A DNA stretch of 64,000 bases, taken from NCBI GenBank assembly GCA_013398275.1, contig VZSE01006029.1, positions 2,384,000 to 2,447,999 on the forward strand, in the 5' to 3' direction. A program made the translations under genes and the position numbers. Shown here in pieces: positions 12,501 through 24,990 of the stretch (positions are counted from its first letter, which is position 1; each line of letters starts with the position of its first letter). A model generated the notes under the pieces. The model worked only from the letters and a program-made list of their open reading frames with translations. It did no database searches and had not been told where the DNA came from. This DNA comes from Promerops cafer (lineage: Eukaryota > Chordata > Aves > Passeriformes > Nectariniidae).

Positions 12501-13739
12501 TCCTAGGTTATAGGAAATAACTCTCATCTTTTTCAGCCAGGGGATTGAGTGGATAACTCATTTTTCTGGTTTCCTTGAATAAATTTGGTTACATTTTTGG
12601 TATTCTCAAATCAAATGAGTAAAATGAACTGTTTTAACCAACATGAGAGCATTTTGTTCCCTGTTTTCACACTGAAGAACAAGGCTAGCCAAAATAAAAA
12701 CATTTCATTTTCAATGAGGGCCATTTTAACAAATGTAAAGAATAGAAAACACAGATATTGCTCTGGGAACCATATACAGAATAAAGTGAGAAATTTAATT
12801 TCTGTTCTCTCTTTTAGAGGCAAGCCAAGGTCCACTTCCCTGACTGAACAAGATTTTTTTGCCTTATTTCAATAAGTTTTTAAACCTTACTCAGTTATAA
12901 CAGTTTTCTTCCTGCATCATATCATATTCTCTAGTGGAGTAGTTAAAGCAGTCTCCTTAAGTGCCCTTATACTGGGAGAAAATATCAGATCCAGCCTTTT
13001 CAAGTCCAGATAGTGTCCCAACCCATTAGCTAGTCAGTGAGGATTTCTTTACTTCTCATTTCTAAGTCTAGTCATACACATGGGCAAAATTCACTGAAGT
13101 GTATAACTGTCTTTAGGATGAAGAAGCTTGCACTGCTATAATTTAATAGACTGTTTTTAAAACTGTCTGGTCTTCTAGAGTTTTGCCAAAACAGCATGTA
13201 GAACTTCAGAAGAGAACCAATTAATACCTTACAGTCATGCATTAAAATGCCATACAACATCTAATGGCCCAAAATACTTGATTTGGGTATAATTTAAACA
13301 AGAGCAAGTCTAGAATGTCTGTGGGTTTCACATTGATTTGCCACTGTATGTATGGCCCAAACTGCACAAAACCCTAGAAAACAGAAAATCTTCTGGTAGC
13401 ACAGTATCAGTGACAGCTGATTGGCACATTGCTTGAAACTAACATTTTGCAAAAAAATATAGGCCTTCTTTTGAACTATGAATAAAATAGTAGCACTGTA
13501 TGTAAAATACCCTGCCTTGATTTATTTTTCTCGGAACTGATGAAAAATATTAGCTGAACCAAGGAAAAGCAGCCTGATTTAGATACTAAAATTGATTAGC
13601 TAACAGAAAATACATTTAAATTCAATTATACTGGCAGAGCTTTCTAAAGACACAGTTGCTTTTGGGACAAATATGAGGTGGAATTTCAGTGTGTAGGATT
13701 CCTATACAATTTTCAGTTTGTTCTTTATTGGGAACCTGG
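9541..13739. other. Unique noncoding DNA
   Basis: No gene recognised. A less AT-rich block at about 11040-11640 and a stretch at 12025-12340 that is open on both strands carry several overlapping 60-110-codon frames with no family likeness. I see no splice-bounded exon chain and no repeat I can name. Confidence 0.5.
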
Positions 13740-14150
13740 ATTAAATCGACCCTCAAAGTACTTCTGCAATGACACAGCTCTGCTCCACCAAGTGTCTGCC
13801 GTCACGGTGGTTTAGCTCGCTGATCCCTCTGAGGGATTGTTCTCCTAGTGACAGGAATGGTGGGGCTGTCCAGTGTCTGGGTGCCCCCACATGCCTCCCC
13901 TTGGCTCTCCGAAAGAGCCGAATGGTGGCACGTGAGGAATGCATACATTTGACTGGGATTTAGGGATAACAAAGGACCAAGCTGGAATCGTTTCTTCGTC
14001 ACAGGTTCCTGCTACGTGAGGATCAACTTTTCACCATGTGTGCGACAAGGCTGCTGTTTTTGGAAGGCTTCAAATCTCCTGCATATGTGTGGTACAAGTG
14101 GTCTCTGTGCACATTAAATACACAATCGGGGTCGCTGTGGACCATCTGTG
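13740..14150. promoter_or_regulatory. CpG-retaining patch with a CACGTG E-box
   Basis: More than ten CpGs are spread over about 400 bp (ATCGAC, GCCGTCACGG, GCTCGCTG, TCCGAAAGAGCCGAA, CACGTG at 13929-13934, AATCGTTTCTTCGTC, TACGTG, TGCGAC, ATCGGGGTCGC), unlike the flanks. Frames on both strands are short and overlapping and resemble no protein. A conserved regulatory element or a recently inserted, not yet CpG-depleted sequence would both fit. Confidence 0.25.
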
Positions 14151-16035
14151 CACCACACATGGGGAATCTGACACTTTCTATCATCATTAAGCATGATATT
14201 CATGCAATACTCAGCACAGGCTTAAATAATGGTCAGAGCAACTAAAATGCAATCAACCCACAGCCATCCACACTCCTTCCATGCTGGAATCCTCCTCAGA
14301 AATCTCTTCTTCCCAAAGCTGTGAATAAAAGCAGGTTTCATTTGACCATTTGACAAATTTATCTAACCAGAAATATGCACTTCTGGGCAATTCAACCCCT
14401 CCTCAGCAGCACATTAAAATAGGTCAGATGAACTGCTGCTTAAGACTGCCTATTTCTCTCTTTTTTTTGACAGTGAGCCTAAAATGAAAACCTAGCAGTG
14501 AACACCCACCTGCCAAAGGCCATTACAGCTGGGTGAGAAGCATCGCACTAAGTGTCTTTCAAAAAGCTTTTAGCTAAATCTAGGTCCTTTTAAAATGCTC
14601 TATGCCTTTCCAGGGCTGCCTGACATTGCACCTGTCCTGCCTTCAATCTGCTTGCCACTTGCAGGAGGACCTTCGGGCAAGTCCGAGACCAGCAGCAGGA
14701 GCTAACTCCTCCTCCACAGTTTTCCTACACATCCACCATCTGGCTCATGGACTTCCGTGGATACATACCCAGACCTTGTGTACCTCTACAAGGTCTCCTC
14801 AGCAAGTCTTCCCTCCCTAGACTTAATTGCTTAATTATCAGCTCCCTTCCAACCCCTGCTGCCAGCATCTTGAACTGACTGCTTGGGCACTGACATTCCT
14901 GGGCAGAGCTAAAGGAGAGTGAATGCAGTAAGAAGTTAAATGAGATTATAAGACTGGATTTTGCTCTTGAAACAGGGAAACCAAAGACTGTACCTTCTAA
15001 TGATGAAATACATCCTACATTCATTTTAAACTACCACTGGTGATGTTATTATGTTTCCCAAATTAAAAGGAATTTATCTTGGGGGAATTATTTTGCCTAC
15101 TGTCAAACTCATGGATCTGGACCTTGGCTTGAAAGTAAAAGTTGTGCCAGGGGCTCTTCCACCAGCTTTTTATCTGGGAGAAGTTGAAGTGAAATTTCTC
15201 TCAAAAGTCAAGCTTGCATTTATATGCAACTTAAAACTTAACTGCTCTCTCAAAATGAGCATTTACACTTTTCAAATCATTAACATCCCCTTGGATACCA
15301 ATTGCAGTAAACATTTTAAATGACAGCTTTTCTCAGAATTTTCATTACGATAAGATGTAGCTCAAAGTGAAACTGCCTGTAATTTCAGGCAGATCAATGA
15401 AAATCACCTAATGCCGAACCATTCAAGAATGTACTCATTGAGTACAATTTAGGAAAAAAAACTGTAATCCTCTAGAATTAGGCTTCTTAAATACTTCCAA
15501 GTACTGCAAGGTAAATTTTGTTTAGTGCTGAAGAACAGACCCGTTTTCTGCTATATTTTGGAAAGTCTACAATAGCCTTTCATTTTGCAAGTGAATAACT
15601 GAAGTTTCAGTTAGAACTATTACGTACAGCCTAATCTTTGTACAACACAACAGGAACTTTTCAATGATCTCCATGGCAAAAGAAATACTAAGAAATCAGC
15701 ACAAGAACTACTCACTACATTTCTGAAGCATCTTTTGCTATCAAAGGTATGTTAAACAGTCTGTTAAATCTGTTAACAATTTACTTCCCATTTATTGTTC
15801 CCTCAAGAGTCATTGTTCTTTCATATGGTCTCTTAATGAAAATAATATACCAATAAAGTAATTAACATATGTAATACAATGTTTATTCATAAGATGTTCT
15901 CTCTACAGTAAGCCATTCTGACATACTCCCCTCTCTGAGAGTCTCATGAGTTGGTAATTAAGGAGGTCTTATTTTTGGAGTATTTCATTTGAACAACACT
16001 TTCACACATGTAGTGTGATTCTTGCTGTGTCTTAC
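14151..16035. other. Unique noncoding DNA
   Basis: Nothing recognisable. Frames at 14602-14820 and 15051-15323 have no domain likeness or splice context. Confidence 0.5.
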
Positions 16036-16106
16036 ACCGGGCCAGGAATTGGATTTGATGATTCTGATGGGTCCTTTCCAACTCAGTATATTCTATGATT
16101 CTGTAC
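16036..16106 (+). mobile_element. CR1 LINE 3' tail fragment
   Basis: The stretch has the typical CR1 terminal order: a TTGGATTTGATGATTCTGATGGG block, then TCCTTTCCAACTC, then ATTCTATGATTCTGT. CR1 copies end in short ATTCTATG-type octamer repeats and are usually severely 5'-truncated. Only about 70 bp remain here. Confidence 0.8.
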
Positions 16107-19100
16107 TGATAATTTTCCCTTATCTCACAAGCTTGAGAAATTAAGCCTAAGAAGCTGCCAGATTCAAGGGGAGAACTCTCTCCTTTCACTGACAAATGGG
16201 ATGTCAAGGCTGCTCCCCATCACGGCCAGCAAAGAACACACATGGTTGAAGAGCAAAGAGAACAATCCAAGGTGGGTGGTAACTCTTCATGCTCTTCAGT
16301 AGATCCAGATGCTCTAGGAGACATTTTATTTTGTGTCTTCCAGCTGCCTCTGTCTTTCATGGGGATGAACAATCCTTGCTTATTCTTGAACCCTGTTCAG
16401 CCGCTGAACATCATGTCACTTTGGCTGGAGTGAACACTTTCCTCCTGTGACGGCCTTGGGTGAAAGTGGAAGGGGTCATAAGAGCTTGGTTGGTACTCTG
16501 ATATTTTTCTGGTTCCTGATCTATTCCTCTGTACAACATTGAGGCTACTCATAAATATTCAGAAGCCATTTATGCATTTGAATTTTTAGTCTTCTTCAAC
16601 TAAGTAGCTATATCATCAAGTTTAATATGCTAACTTTGGAGAATACACTTTTTTCCCAAACCTTTCTCTTTATAAAGCTGGCATATATCACTATATTACC
16701 CTACAGTTCCATGGTGTTTTGTACATTTACTATACCATATGTTAATTCAAGATGAACAACCTGTGTTGAAGTTTTGCCTTAGAAGAGGGCTGAGACAAAA
16801 GCACTGAACCTCTCCACTACCTGGATTGCAAACGCCAGAATTTATGGAGTGTCTATGGTATAGAGATTGACTCTTTCTCCATTGGATAGTATGCGCCCAT
16901 TTGTGCTTTGATAGGTTGAAAAAAAAGTGAGATTGCTCAAGAGATTTGTAAATGACAGGTAACACCTCCAAAACTGAGCTTACATTGCTCACCACCACTA
17001 CCACACAGCCCTAGCGTTGTTCTACAGGCATTCACACATTTTTCTTTCACTATTCACCATGCTCCCATGCTGGCCTATTGGCTTATTTAGCCAATGAAAA
17101 ACGTGTTAAATTTCAAAACTAAAAAAATTCTGTGTAGACAGGTCTCATTTTGATTAAACTTTTCCAGACTCCAAGAATACAAGAGATTAATTTGGTTAAG
17201 GTAGTGGTGGGAAAGGATTTTGCGTCTCTCATATTTTGAAGATTTTTCTGGTTGTTGCTTTTTATTAGAATGCAAGTGTTATAAAAATGTTTGTTGAAGA
17301 AACATTTTGCCTTCTGCCTCATTGCTCTGATGGTACCGTCCACTGTGCAAAGTTGCATTATATCCACTGAAAGACATAAATGGAGCATAAACTAATACAG
17401 CAATGACTAAAGAGCCAGGATGTGGATGCTTGAGAGATCCCATCACATATGCCCTTCTTGAGTCACTGACACGGTTACAGTCAGGTGAGATGCTGATATT
17501 TGACCTCCCTTTCAGAGGACAGGGTGAACTGCTGACAGATGTTGACCTTACAGGCTTGCACGTCTGCAGTGCCTCCCTGCCATTTGTGTAAAATAGCTTT
17601 GATTAGCTCATTTTCAGATTGTGCTTCAGTGCCCATTTGTTTTGCCTGGTTCTTGACAAAACACAGTACAATCAATCTGAGTACAAAAAATGTGATCTGT
17701 TTTTAGTTAAGTAATTGGGAGACAATTTGATTTTACACACTTTTTAACACAGTATGTCAGATTAAGAAAAACAAACACATCACAATGTTATTTTGTATAT
17801 GTTCTGCATTTTTAATAATCTTTGAAACTGAGGCTCCCTCTTTTATTCTATGATTGTAGTAATCTGGATTTATTTTGTTCCTGGTAATGAAAGGAAATTG
17901 TGTGCAAATTCTATTCCCAGACCAGCCAGATTAACAACTGTAAAACCCTTCAACCCTCTAGTTGTCAAATGATTTATTGACATGACATTCAAATGTGTTT
18001 TGCTTCAGCATTAATGACAGAAGTTCCAGAACTTGTCACTAAGGTGATAAATGGATCCTTATACGTACAGCCTTGAAAAACTGGGAATGGTGCCATTTTC
18101 CCCCTTCAATTTATTGAAAATCACCTCTCTTTACATTTACAGGAAGTAACAACTTTCTTTTTCCATGCTGTAGTTATAATATATCACCATTTTGTTTATG
18201 AACAGTTAATTACTTTGTTCGACCTTGTGTTATTGGGAGGGTATGGGTTAGTACACAGGAAAAACACTCTGAAAACAGCTGTTGCAGGACTGATTTTTTT
18301 TTTGACCTTGAAGAAGATAACTGGAATGAATAAAGCAGCCTAATGAAATAGAATAGTAGTAAAACTGCTGTGGTCATTAAATGCACTGGCAGCACATTTC
18401 CTAATGTGTCTGGTTCAAGCATATCTATACAAGCTTATAAAAATGAGGAAAGGAGGTTTGCAAGGAAAAGTTGCTCCTATACTGAGAAAAAAAATATTGA
18501 CACTGCAGCCTATAGCAGTTGCTGAAATATTTATGAAGATAAAAAGTAACAGATTTAAAAATGTTGTTATAAAAGTTGGAACTCTCTGATATTTGCAAAA
18601 GAAAGATGTGAGAAATGGGAAGTTTCACTCTTACTCAAAGTGGAGAGAAATTCCATTTATTTTATACCAAAAACTTTTACTCTGAAGATTCATATGTATT
18701 TGTGAAAAAAGGACTGATTTTAGTGAATTTCTTATTTGGGATTTGGTTTCACAAAAATATTGTGACTCCAAACCAAAGAATTCAGATTGTTCATTCTATG
18801 ATGGCTGTTATTTCAGCAAATTGATTTAACTTGTAGAAAAGAGAAAAGAATTCTACAGTGTTCAAACAAAAACAAAACAATTTTGTGCTGAAAGGTTTCA
18901 ATAATTTCCATTCTTTCTTATTGTTAACAGTGGCCAAGTTGAGAAAATTTTCCTGATTGACTGTTTGACCTGGTTTGGGTGAGAAAAATGACTTTAAAAA
19001 AAAAAAAACTCAGCAGTTTCCTAGGACACAAAGACCATTTTCATTCCTGTGTTTTAACACAATTTTGTAATCTGTTCATATGGGTCGTTTGGTATTTTGA

Positions 19101-22100
19101 AAATACTCTGAATTCAGATGTCCCTGATGGGGTCATACCCTTTGCTGGTGTGGGTAGGCAGTATGACACCAGTTGGGTATTTCACAGCTCAGACACTGCA
19201 CAGCTATCCAGGCATGCTGGAAGGATGCAGGTGTCAGACTGCAAGAAGGCAGGAGTGAGAATCAGTGCTGACTGCCCCAAATTCACTTCCTTGCAGCAGG
19301 GACCATTCCAGCCTCCTCGACTTGCTGCCTTAAGGTGCCTAAACTGAACTGCTGTTATTCAGATGAAAATTAGGGCTTCTCTTCCAAAGAAAGCAAGAGT
19401 AAGCTCAGTGTGAGTGGATCAATTGCTCTGATGTAAAGCTCAGAACAAAATGCCACCCAGACTAGGAACAGCTTCTGCATCTCTAGCACAGAACATCCAT
19501 TACAAACCCAACAGCCCAGGCACTGTAATTAATACGGTGCCAGTAGTACTTAAATGCAACTGTACTTTATCACAACTTTAATGTGAAAAATTGGATTGAA
19601 ACTCCTGGGAGAACAAACTTCCCTTCTCCAGTGAATCTGCAGATCTTGCGCATAGCAATCCTCCAGAATTCATGCATCTAGAAAAAGGATAAGATGAAAG
19701 CAGAAAGTGACCTTGTATGTAAAAAGCTTAAAAGTAATGGAATTTACTGAACTTTGATGTACACTGAAAATGTTTAAATGTTTAAATGTCTTAGAGCATT
19801 TTTTTATTAAACTTTTTTTCCCTCATCCTTCGTAACAGTAGTACAGCAATAGCTCTATTATTGACTGTTCCATAAAGATTTATCTTCATCTTGGACAAAC
19901 TCAATCAGATTCATAGCTGGTATATTTCTGAACACCGTTTGTTCTGGAAAATGAAGCCTGTTCCTTAGTCAATTAGATTTCCATGTAAAACTATCTGCTA
20001 TGATTCCCAGGAGCTTTATTCCATGTGAAAGGTTAAAGGTAGGTTTCCCAAGCCTTATAGGAAACACTCCTACTGTTCAATAGTGCAGGATGCAATTTAA
20101 GGTCAGCATTAGTTAAGAGGAAAATATGAGCTGTTTTACACTTGAACAGAAACCACAGGCCTTGCAAAATACCAGTAAAGTTTCAGTGCTGTGAGAAAAA
20201 TAGTGATGCATTTTTGTTGTTGTGAAATTCCTGATAAAGGTTGAAATAGCTTTCATAGCAGAGATTTAAATAAAGTTTCTATTACACTACTTCCTGGCAT
20301 TTTATCAAATCAGGTGGATGTAGACAACATACAATATTATCGACATCAATCCCACATTCGGACTTTCCAAAGCATCTGAAGACATTTTTAGGAGTGCATG
20401 GGGTTTTTTTTGCTTATTTGTCAATACCTATGGTGTAAACTGGAGACATAATGATGCTGTGATGCAGCTCATTCTGATTACAGGTAACACCTTGTATTGC
20501 TTTTAGCCTGTGTTGCTCATTGTTGGCTCCTTTCGGGCTGACTTGCATGGAGGTGTCTGTGAAGTGCTGGTGACTCGGTGTGGTCCCCAGAAAAGTTGTC
20601 TGTTGTCTCCTGTAGCCTCCTGTGACCTGTTTTCAGAAAGAAGGGCAGGTGGAGAAGCTGTGATAAACAGAATGGTTAAGATTAGGATATGATACATCAG
20701 CTTGTTTAGGTATGTAGTGCTTATTATATGCACTCATATATGACTTGGAAGGAGGGGTGATCGTTGTGGAAAAGATGAGTCAAGGTGACTTAGAAGAACC
20801 AGAGGGCTGAGGAGGAATTCAGACCTCAGTTACCCAGATGAATGATGGTAAGTGAATTTCATGCCTGTTGATGAGAAAAGTATGAACTACCCAAACATTA
20901 GAGAATTCTTAATTAACCTTATCAGCCAGCAGGTTCTCATCATAGTGCCATTAGGGCTCTGTTGAATGCAGTCAATAAAAGACAGGATATGCTGCAGAGA
21001 TAAGAATGGGATGATAAACTCTGTACAAGGTATAATGCTGTAACCAAGTGTGCCTCCCCATCTAAAATACAAAGAGCAGCACTGGAGAGAGGAAAACAGC
21101 AAGTTCAGGAAAGAATGGTGGAAAAATCTCCCTGCAAAGCAGAACTCCCTACAACAGAAAGTCAATGGAATCAGGAATTTCCAAAAAAAATTAAAGTGAT
21201 TATAAATACTGACAACATTTTGGGGAAATAACTAGAAAATCTCATGCATAGGCTAATCTTTATCGGATCAGGAGGAGGCACAATGATGAGGGACAACTAA
21301 CCCACTTGCACTTACTGAGAAGTTCTAAATCCTACACTGAAACATCTGCTGGGCACAGGTTGAGAGTACTGGATGGCATTTTTAGTGTAACAATTCCTGA
21401 ACTCATATATTGCTTGAACATTAAAGAGGAAAGAATGATACAGAGTCACTAATCTAGTTGCTCATAGATTTACCCCAAAACACCGAAAAATTATTTTTCA
21501 CAGCTCCCTTGAATTTCTATGAAAAGTTACTCTTAACATGCCTTCTTTGTGCTTGTTCAGACATAAATCAAAAAAGAATCTTTCCATCAAAAGATCAGCA
21601 TGAGACCAACCTCTGAATACTGACCTCAGAAAAGTAGCCTTGTGCTGCTACAAAATTAGACACTTCTGTGACTCTGCTCTGAATAAGAGGTTAACCTTCA
21701 CCCTTTTCCCAGCATTAGCAGAAATAATCATTGCTACTTATCATTGTTACTCATTGTTTTCAAAACACGTTTTGAAATCTCCGCCTTGAGAAGATTTTGC
21801 AAAAATTGCACACGTACAATTAAAACTAATGGGATATGAATAAACTGTAGCTAACAAGCCACAAAGACCCATTTGAAACAGGACTTTTAAGATGTGATTT
21901 GAACACTATGATAGAGAGCACCTGATGAGTGAAAATCCGAGGTTGAAGAAAAGGCATGAAATGATAGACCATTAGAGAGGAAGGACAGATGCATTTGTTC
22001 TATAGATGTACTTTAAAATTTACTTATCTTTTCATTCTATTCCCATTGTAAGCCAAAGCCAAACTTCGTATATTTCCAATTTATTTTCCTTTTCATGGTC

Positions 22101-22734
22101 CACTGGACTTGTTACACCTTGCATTCAGTGCAAGTTTTGGAAAGTGCTCACATTCCCAGTGTTACCTATTGTCTAAGCTGGGCTGGGTTTGAACCCATGT
22201 TCCAGGGTATGAATACCTGTGCTTGGCCAAGTGTCCTCTGACAGGGAATTGCTGAAGGTGAGCAGAACTGACAGTTTCTTTGGGTTTAAGGGCCAGGGTG
22301 ACCCTAGCTTTCTAATTTAAGAGCAGGTTTTGTTATGTGAGTCCAGAGGTAGCACTGCTTACTCCTTGGAAAAATAAACATCTTTCACCATTTTCTAAGA
22401 GCAAGTTTTGATCTCCTCCCACTTCGCATGCTGCCTGTTCTGAACCTCACCTGAGGCAGCTGGCACTTCTTGTGCACTGCTGGGTGAGCTGCAGTGTCCA
22501 AACAAGGGCAGCAGATTCCTCCTGAGGAGGCAGGGGACCCTGGGCATTGCAACACCCCCTGGGAGGCACAGCTGCATTCCACCCTCTAACTCAGCTGTGG
22601 AGAGCCTGAGGGCTCTGGCACTTACTCGGACTTTTGAGAACTCTCTTAATAAATAGCAACAAAAGTAGAACAAAGAGTCAACATAGCATCACTTGCATGC
22701 TTTTACCAACCTGATATACAAAGATCATGTAATC
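16107..22734. other. Unique noncoding DNA
   Basis: A long AT-rich stretch with no recognised gene or repeat. Short poly-T (18294-18304) and poly-A (18996-19009) runs and a small AAATGTTT tandem near 19768-19789 are the only low-complexity features. An ATTCTATGATTG near 17846-17857 could be a last scrap of a CR1 tail but is too short to call. Confidence 0.5.
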
Positions 22735-22930
22735 CATAAATAGCCTTATAGAACAGAAAAAATTATAAAAGTCATGTGGTCCAATGTTCAGGACAACACA
22801 TGTCAGAAAAACCTCAGTCATTTCTGCATAGAGATCAAAACTTGTGTTTGGACAGGGGAGACGTATTCGACCGTGCTGTGAGGACTTAATGTCTTCACCA
22901 CATACAGTGGCACACCGTTTCAGTGGCTAA
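22735..22930 (-). mobile_element. Probable ancient CR1 fragment, minus strand
   Basis: The plus strand contains TATAAAAGTCATGTGGTCCAA followed, about 130 bp on, by TTTCAGTGGCTAATTATCCACCC. In minus-strand CR1 copies the 3' end reads as a 'gaccataaaagtcatctggtccaa' block followed by a 'ccagtggctaatcatcct' block at similar spacing. The octamer tail is not preserved and the identity between the blocks is low, so this is a pattern-level call. Confidence 0.35.
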
Positions 22931-23001
22931 TTATCCACCCTTGCTGCTGGGAATGTGCTATTTCTGGTTTGATTTTGTTTAGCTTCTGCTACTATTTCAT
23001 C

Positions 23002-23105
23002 TTTTTTTTTGGTTTTGTTTTGGGTTTTTTTTTGTTGTTGTTTTGGTTTGGTTTTTTGGGGGTTTTTTGTTGCTTTTTTCTTTGTTGTTGTTGTTGTTGT
23101 TTTGT
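23002..23105. repeat. T/G-only simple tract with (GTT)n
   Basis: Poly-T, GGTTTT and TTTGG units run to 23072 with only T and G, then a pure (GTT)n run to about 23104. Long Phe/Val/Cys-rich frames (22969-23251) and a Gln/Lys-rich minus-strand frame are translations of this tract and not genes. Confidence 0.9.
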
Positions 23106-24113
23106 CTTTCTTGTCTTATTCTCTCTTTGCAAAATTAAAGAGACAGCCACAGCAAGTAATCTTTTTCTTATATTGGCACTATTCGACTGTAACTGAATCA
23201 CTGCTTAGCCAAATTCAGGCTGACCACCTCAGATTTCAACATCTTTGTTAGACTTTCCATAGCACAAATTATTTCTGTTGTTCTTTCTGATCCCCCTTTT
23301 GTTTGCCCTTTTCTCTTTGACACCAGGATCAAACTGTTCCTGTCCCAAACTTTATTGTCTTGTACACAGAGGTAATGCACCTCTGCTCTAGCTGCCTATC
23401 AAACCAAAGATACTACTTGGTAGGATGAATATTTTCTCTTTAACCTATGCTGAGTTTGTTGGACTGGTGCAACTGTGGAAAGGGAGGGAAGGGATAGAAA
23501 TTTCTTCAGGGCCGTACAGAAAAATGAGCTGCTGCTCCTTCTGGAATGAGGTTGGGGGTAATCCCCTATGTGCATAAGACAAGGTGATTTATGGCCAGTG
23601 TGGCTGGGCACTTACTGTGCCACAGGATCTGCTGCCTATGGAAACCTGGGATGGGAGATCAGGACAGCTCTGAGGCTGCAGACAGCCAGCTTTTCACTGG
23701 ACGAATGTTTGTGAACTTTGATAAATCTATTGAACTGTGAATGTCAGGGTTGTAAAATACATACAGTGTTTTAAGGATGTGCCTCTGAGTTAGTACCTAA
23801 AGCTGTTTTCTATCAGAATTGAGAGATCCTTTATGGTTATAGTCCTTTCACTTTCCGTGCAATATGCCAGCTATATTTTTAAACAAGTGTATTCAGAATT
23901 GTTCAACAGATATTTTCTTCCCATATATTTCAAACTAATGCTTATCTAAAAGAGAATTTAAAAAATGAGATATGTGTTGTCACTATCTGCAGATTACTTA
24001 AGTAACCTGCTATTACCTCTATTCCAGGATTGAATGAATCACATTTTTATAAGCAGAAGGAAACATAACCAAAAGATTTCCAGATAGTCTCTGTGGTCAT
24101 TAGATCTAAGTAC
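23106..24113. other. Unique noncoding DNA
   Basis: No gene or repeat recognised. Confidence 0.5.
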
Positions 24114-24158
24114 CTGGTAGCATTAGTAATTTCACTGGTAGCATTAGTAATTTCACTG
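24114..24158. repeat. Perfect 21-bp tandem duplication
   Basis: A 21-bp unit starting CTGGTAGCATTAG (24114-24134) is repeated exactly at 24135-24155, with the first bases of a third unit. Being perfect, it is likely a recent slippage or duplication event. Confidence 0.95.
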
Positions 24159-24837
24159 TGTGTTATCTGAATCTTTAGGCTTTGAATCATCTCTCAGTTT
24201 GGCTGTATGCTCCTAAGCCAATTTTGAAAAAGGAAATTAGGCTCCTAATTTTGAAAGCTGAATGGCATCAGAGTGAATTAGGCTCTAAAATCTGGCTTGA
24301 TTCCGTTCACTATCTGTGCTATGCCTGCAAGGCACTATAAGGCAGTCATGCCTTTGCAAGAATTTGTGGTTTCTTATTTTACACTGAAAAAGTTATCCGA
24401 GATACACAATATATTCAGACATGAAATTTGCTAATGTATTTATATGCTGTTATGACTAACACAGGCATTCTTAATTAATAAGTCACAATTTCTTATTAGG
24501 TCCCTACTCACTAAGTGGCATGTGACTCAGTTAAAAGGAAATCATCAGGCAAAGCTCTGGTGAGTGCTTTAGAAATACTGTAATGGCTGCACTGCAATTA
24601 ATGAAGTGTTAGAGATAATCCATTGCCATCTGTCTTTATTTTGCTAAGCCACTCAAGCAGAGACCATATTTGAAGGGAGAAAAGAAAATCCAGATCTAGA
24701 AGAATACTGCAAATGAGTATTCACCAACATTTGTTCCAGCTCTGAGCAGCTGTTCAGTGTGATCGTGTTCATACCTCCTTTTATTCTCTATTCATGATCA
24801 TTCTCACAAATGAGGTTTTTCTTCACACAAATACCTA
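24159..24837. other. Unique noncoding DNA
   Basis: Nothing recognisable. Confidence 0.5.
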
Positions 24838-24990
24838 ATTGCGAAGGAGCACGTTGCTATTCTTCTATTCACAGTGCTTTTGCCTCTCAGCCAGGGACCC
24901 AAATCAAACTGTCCGACTCCGCTGGTCGACAGCCGGCTGCTCACAACGACCTGGGAGCAGTTCTGAGGTGAGACTTGCACAAAGGGCTTT
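24838..24990. promoter_or_regulatory. Small CpG-retaining patch
   Basis: About nine CpGs in 150 bp (TTGCGAAG, GCACGTTG, GTCCGACTCCGC, GGTCGACAGCCGGC, CAACGACC) stand out from the CpG-poor flanks. Overlapping frames on both strands (24804-25087) show no protein family. It may be a short conserved element; evidence is composition only. Confidence 0.2.

Noticed and set aside
17845..17860. ATTCTATGATTG as a CR1 tail
   Set aside because: Too short, and the preceding CR1 blocks are not recognisable.
22185..22205. GGGTTTGAACCC as a tRNA T-arm
   Set aside because: No matching A box, D-arm, anticodon arm or acceptor stem around it.
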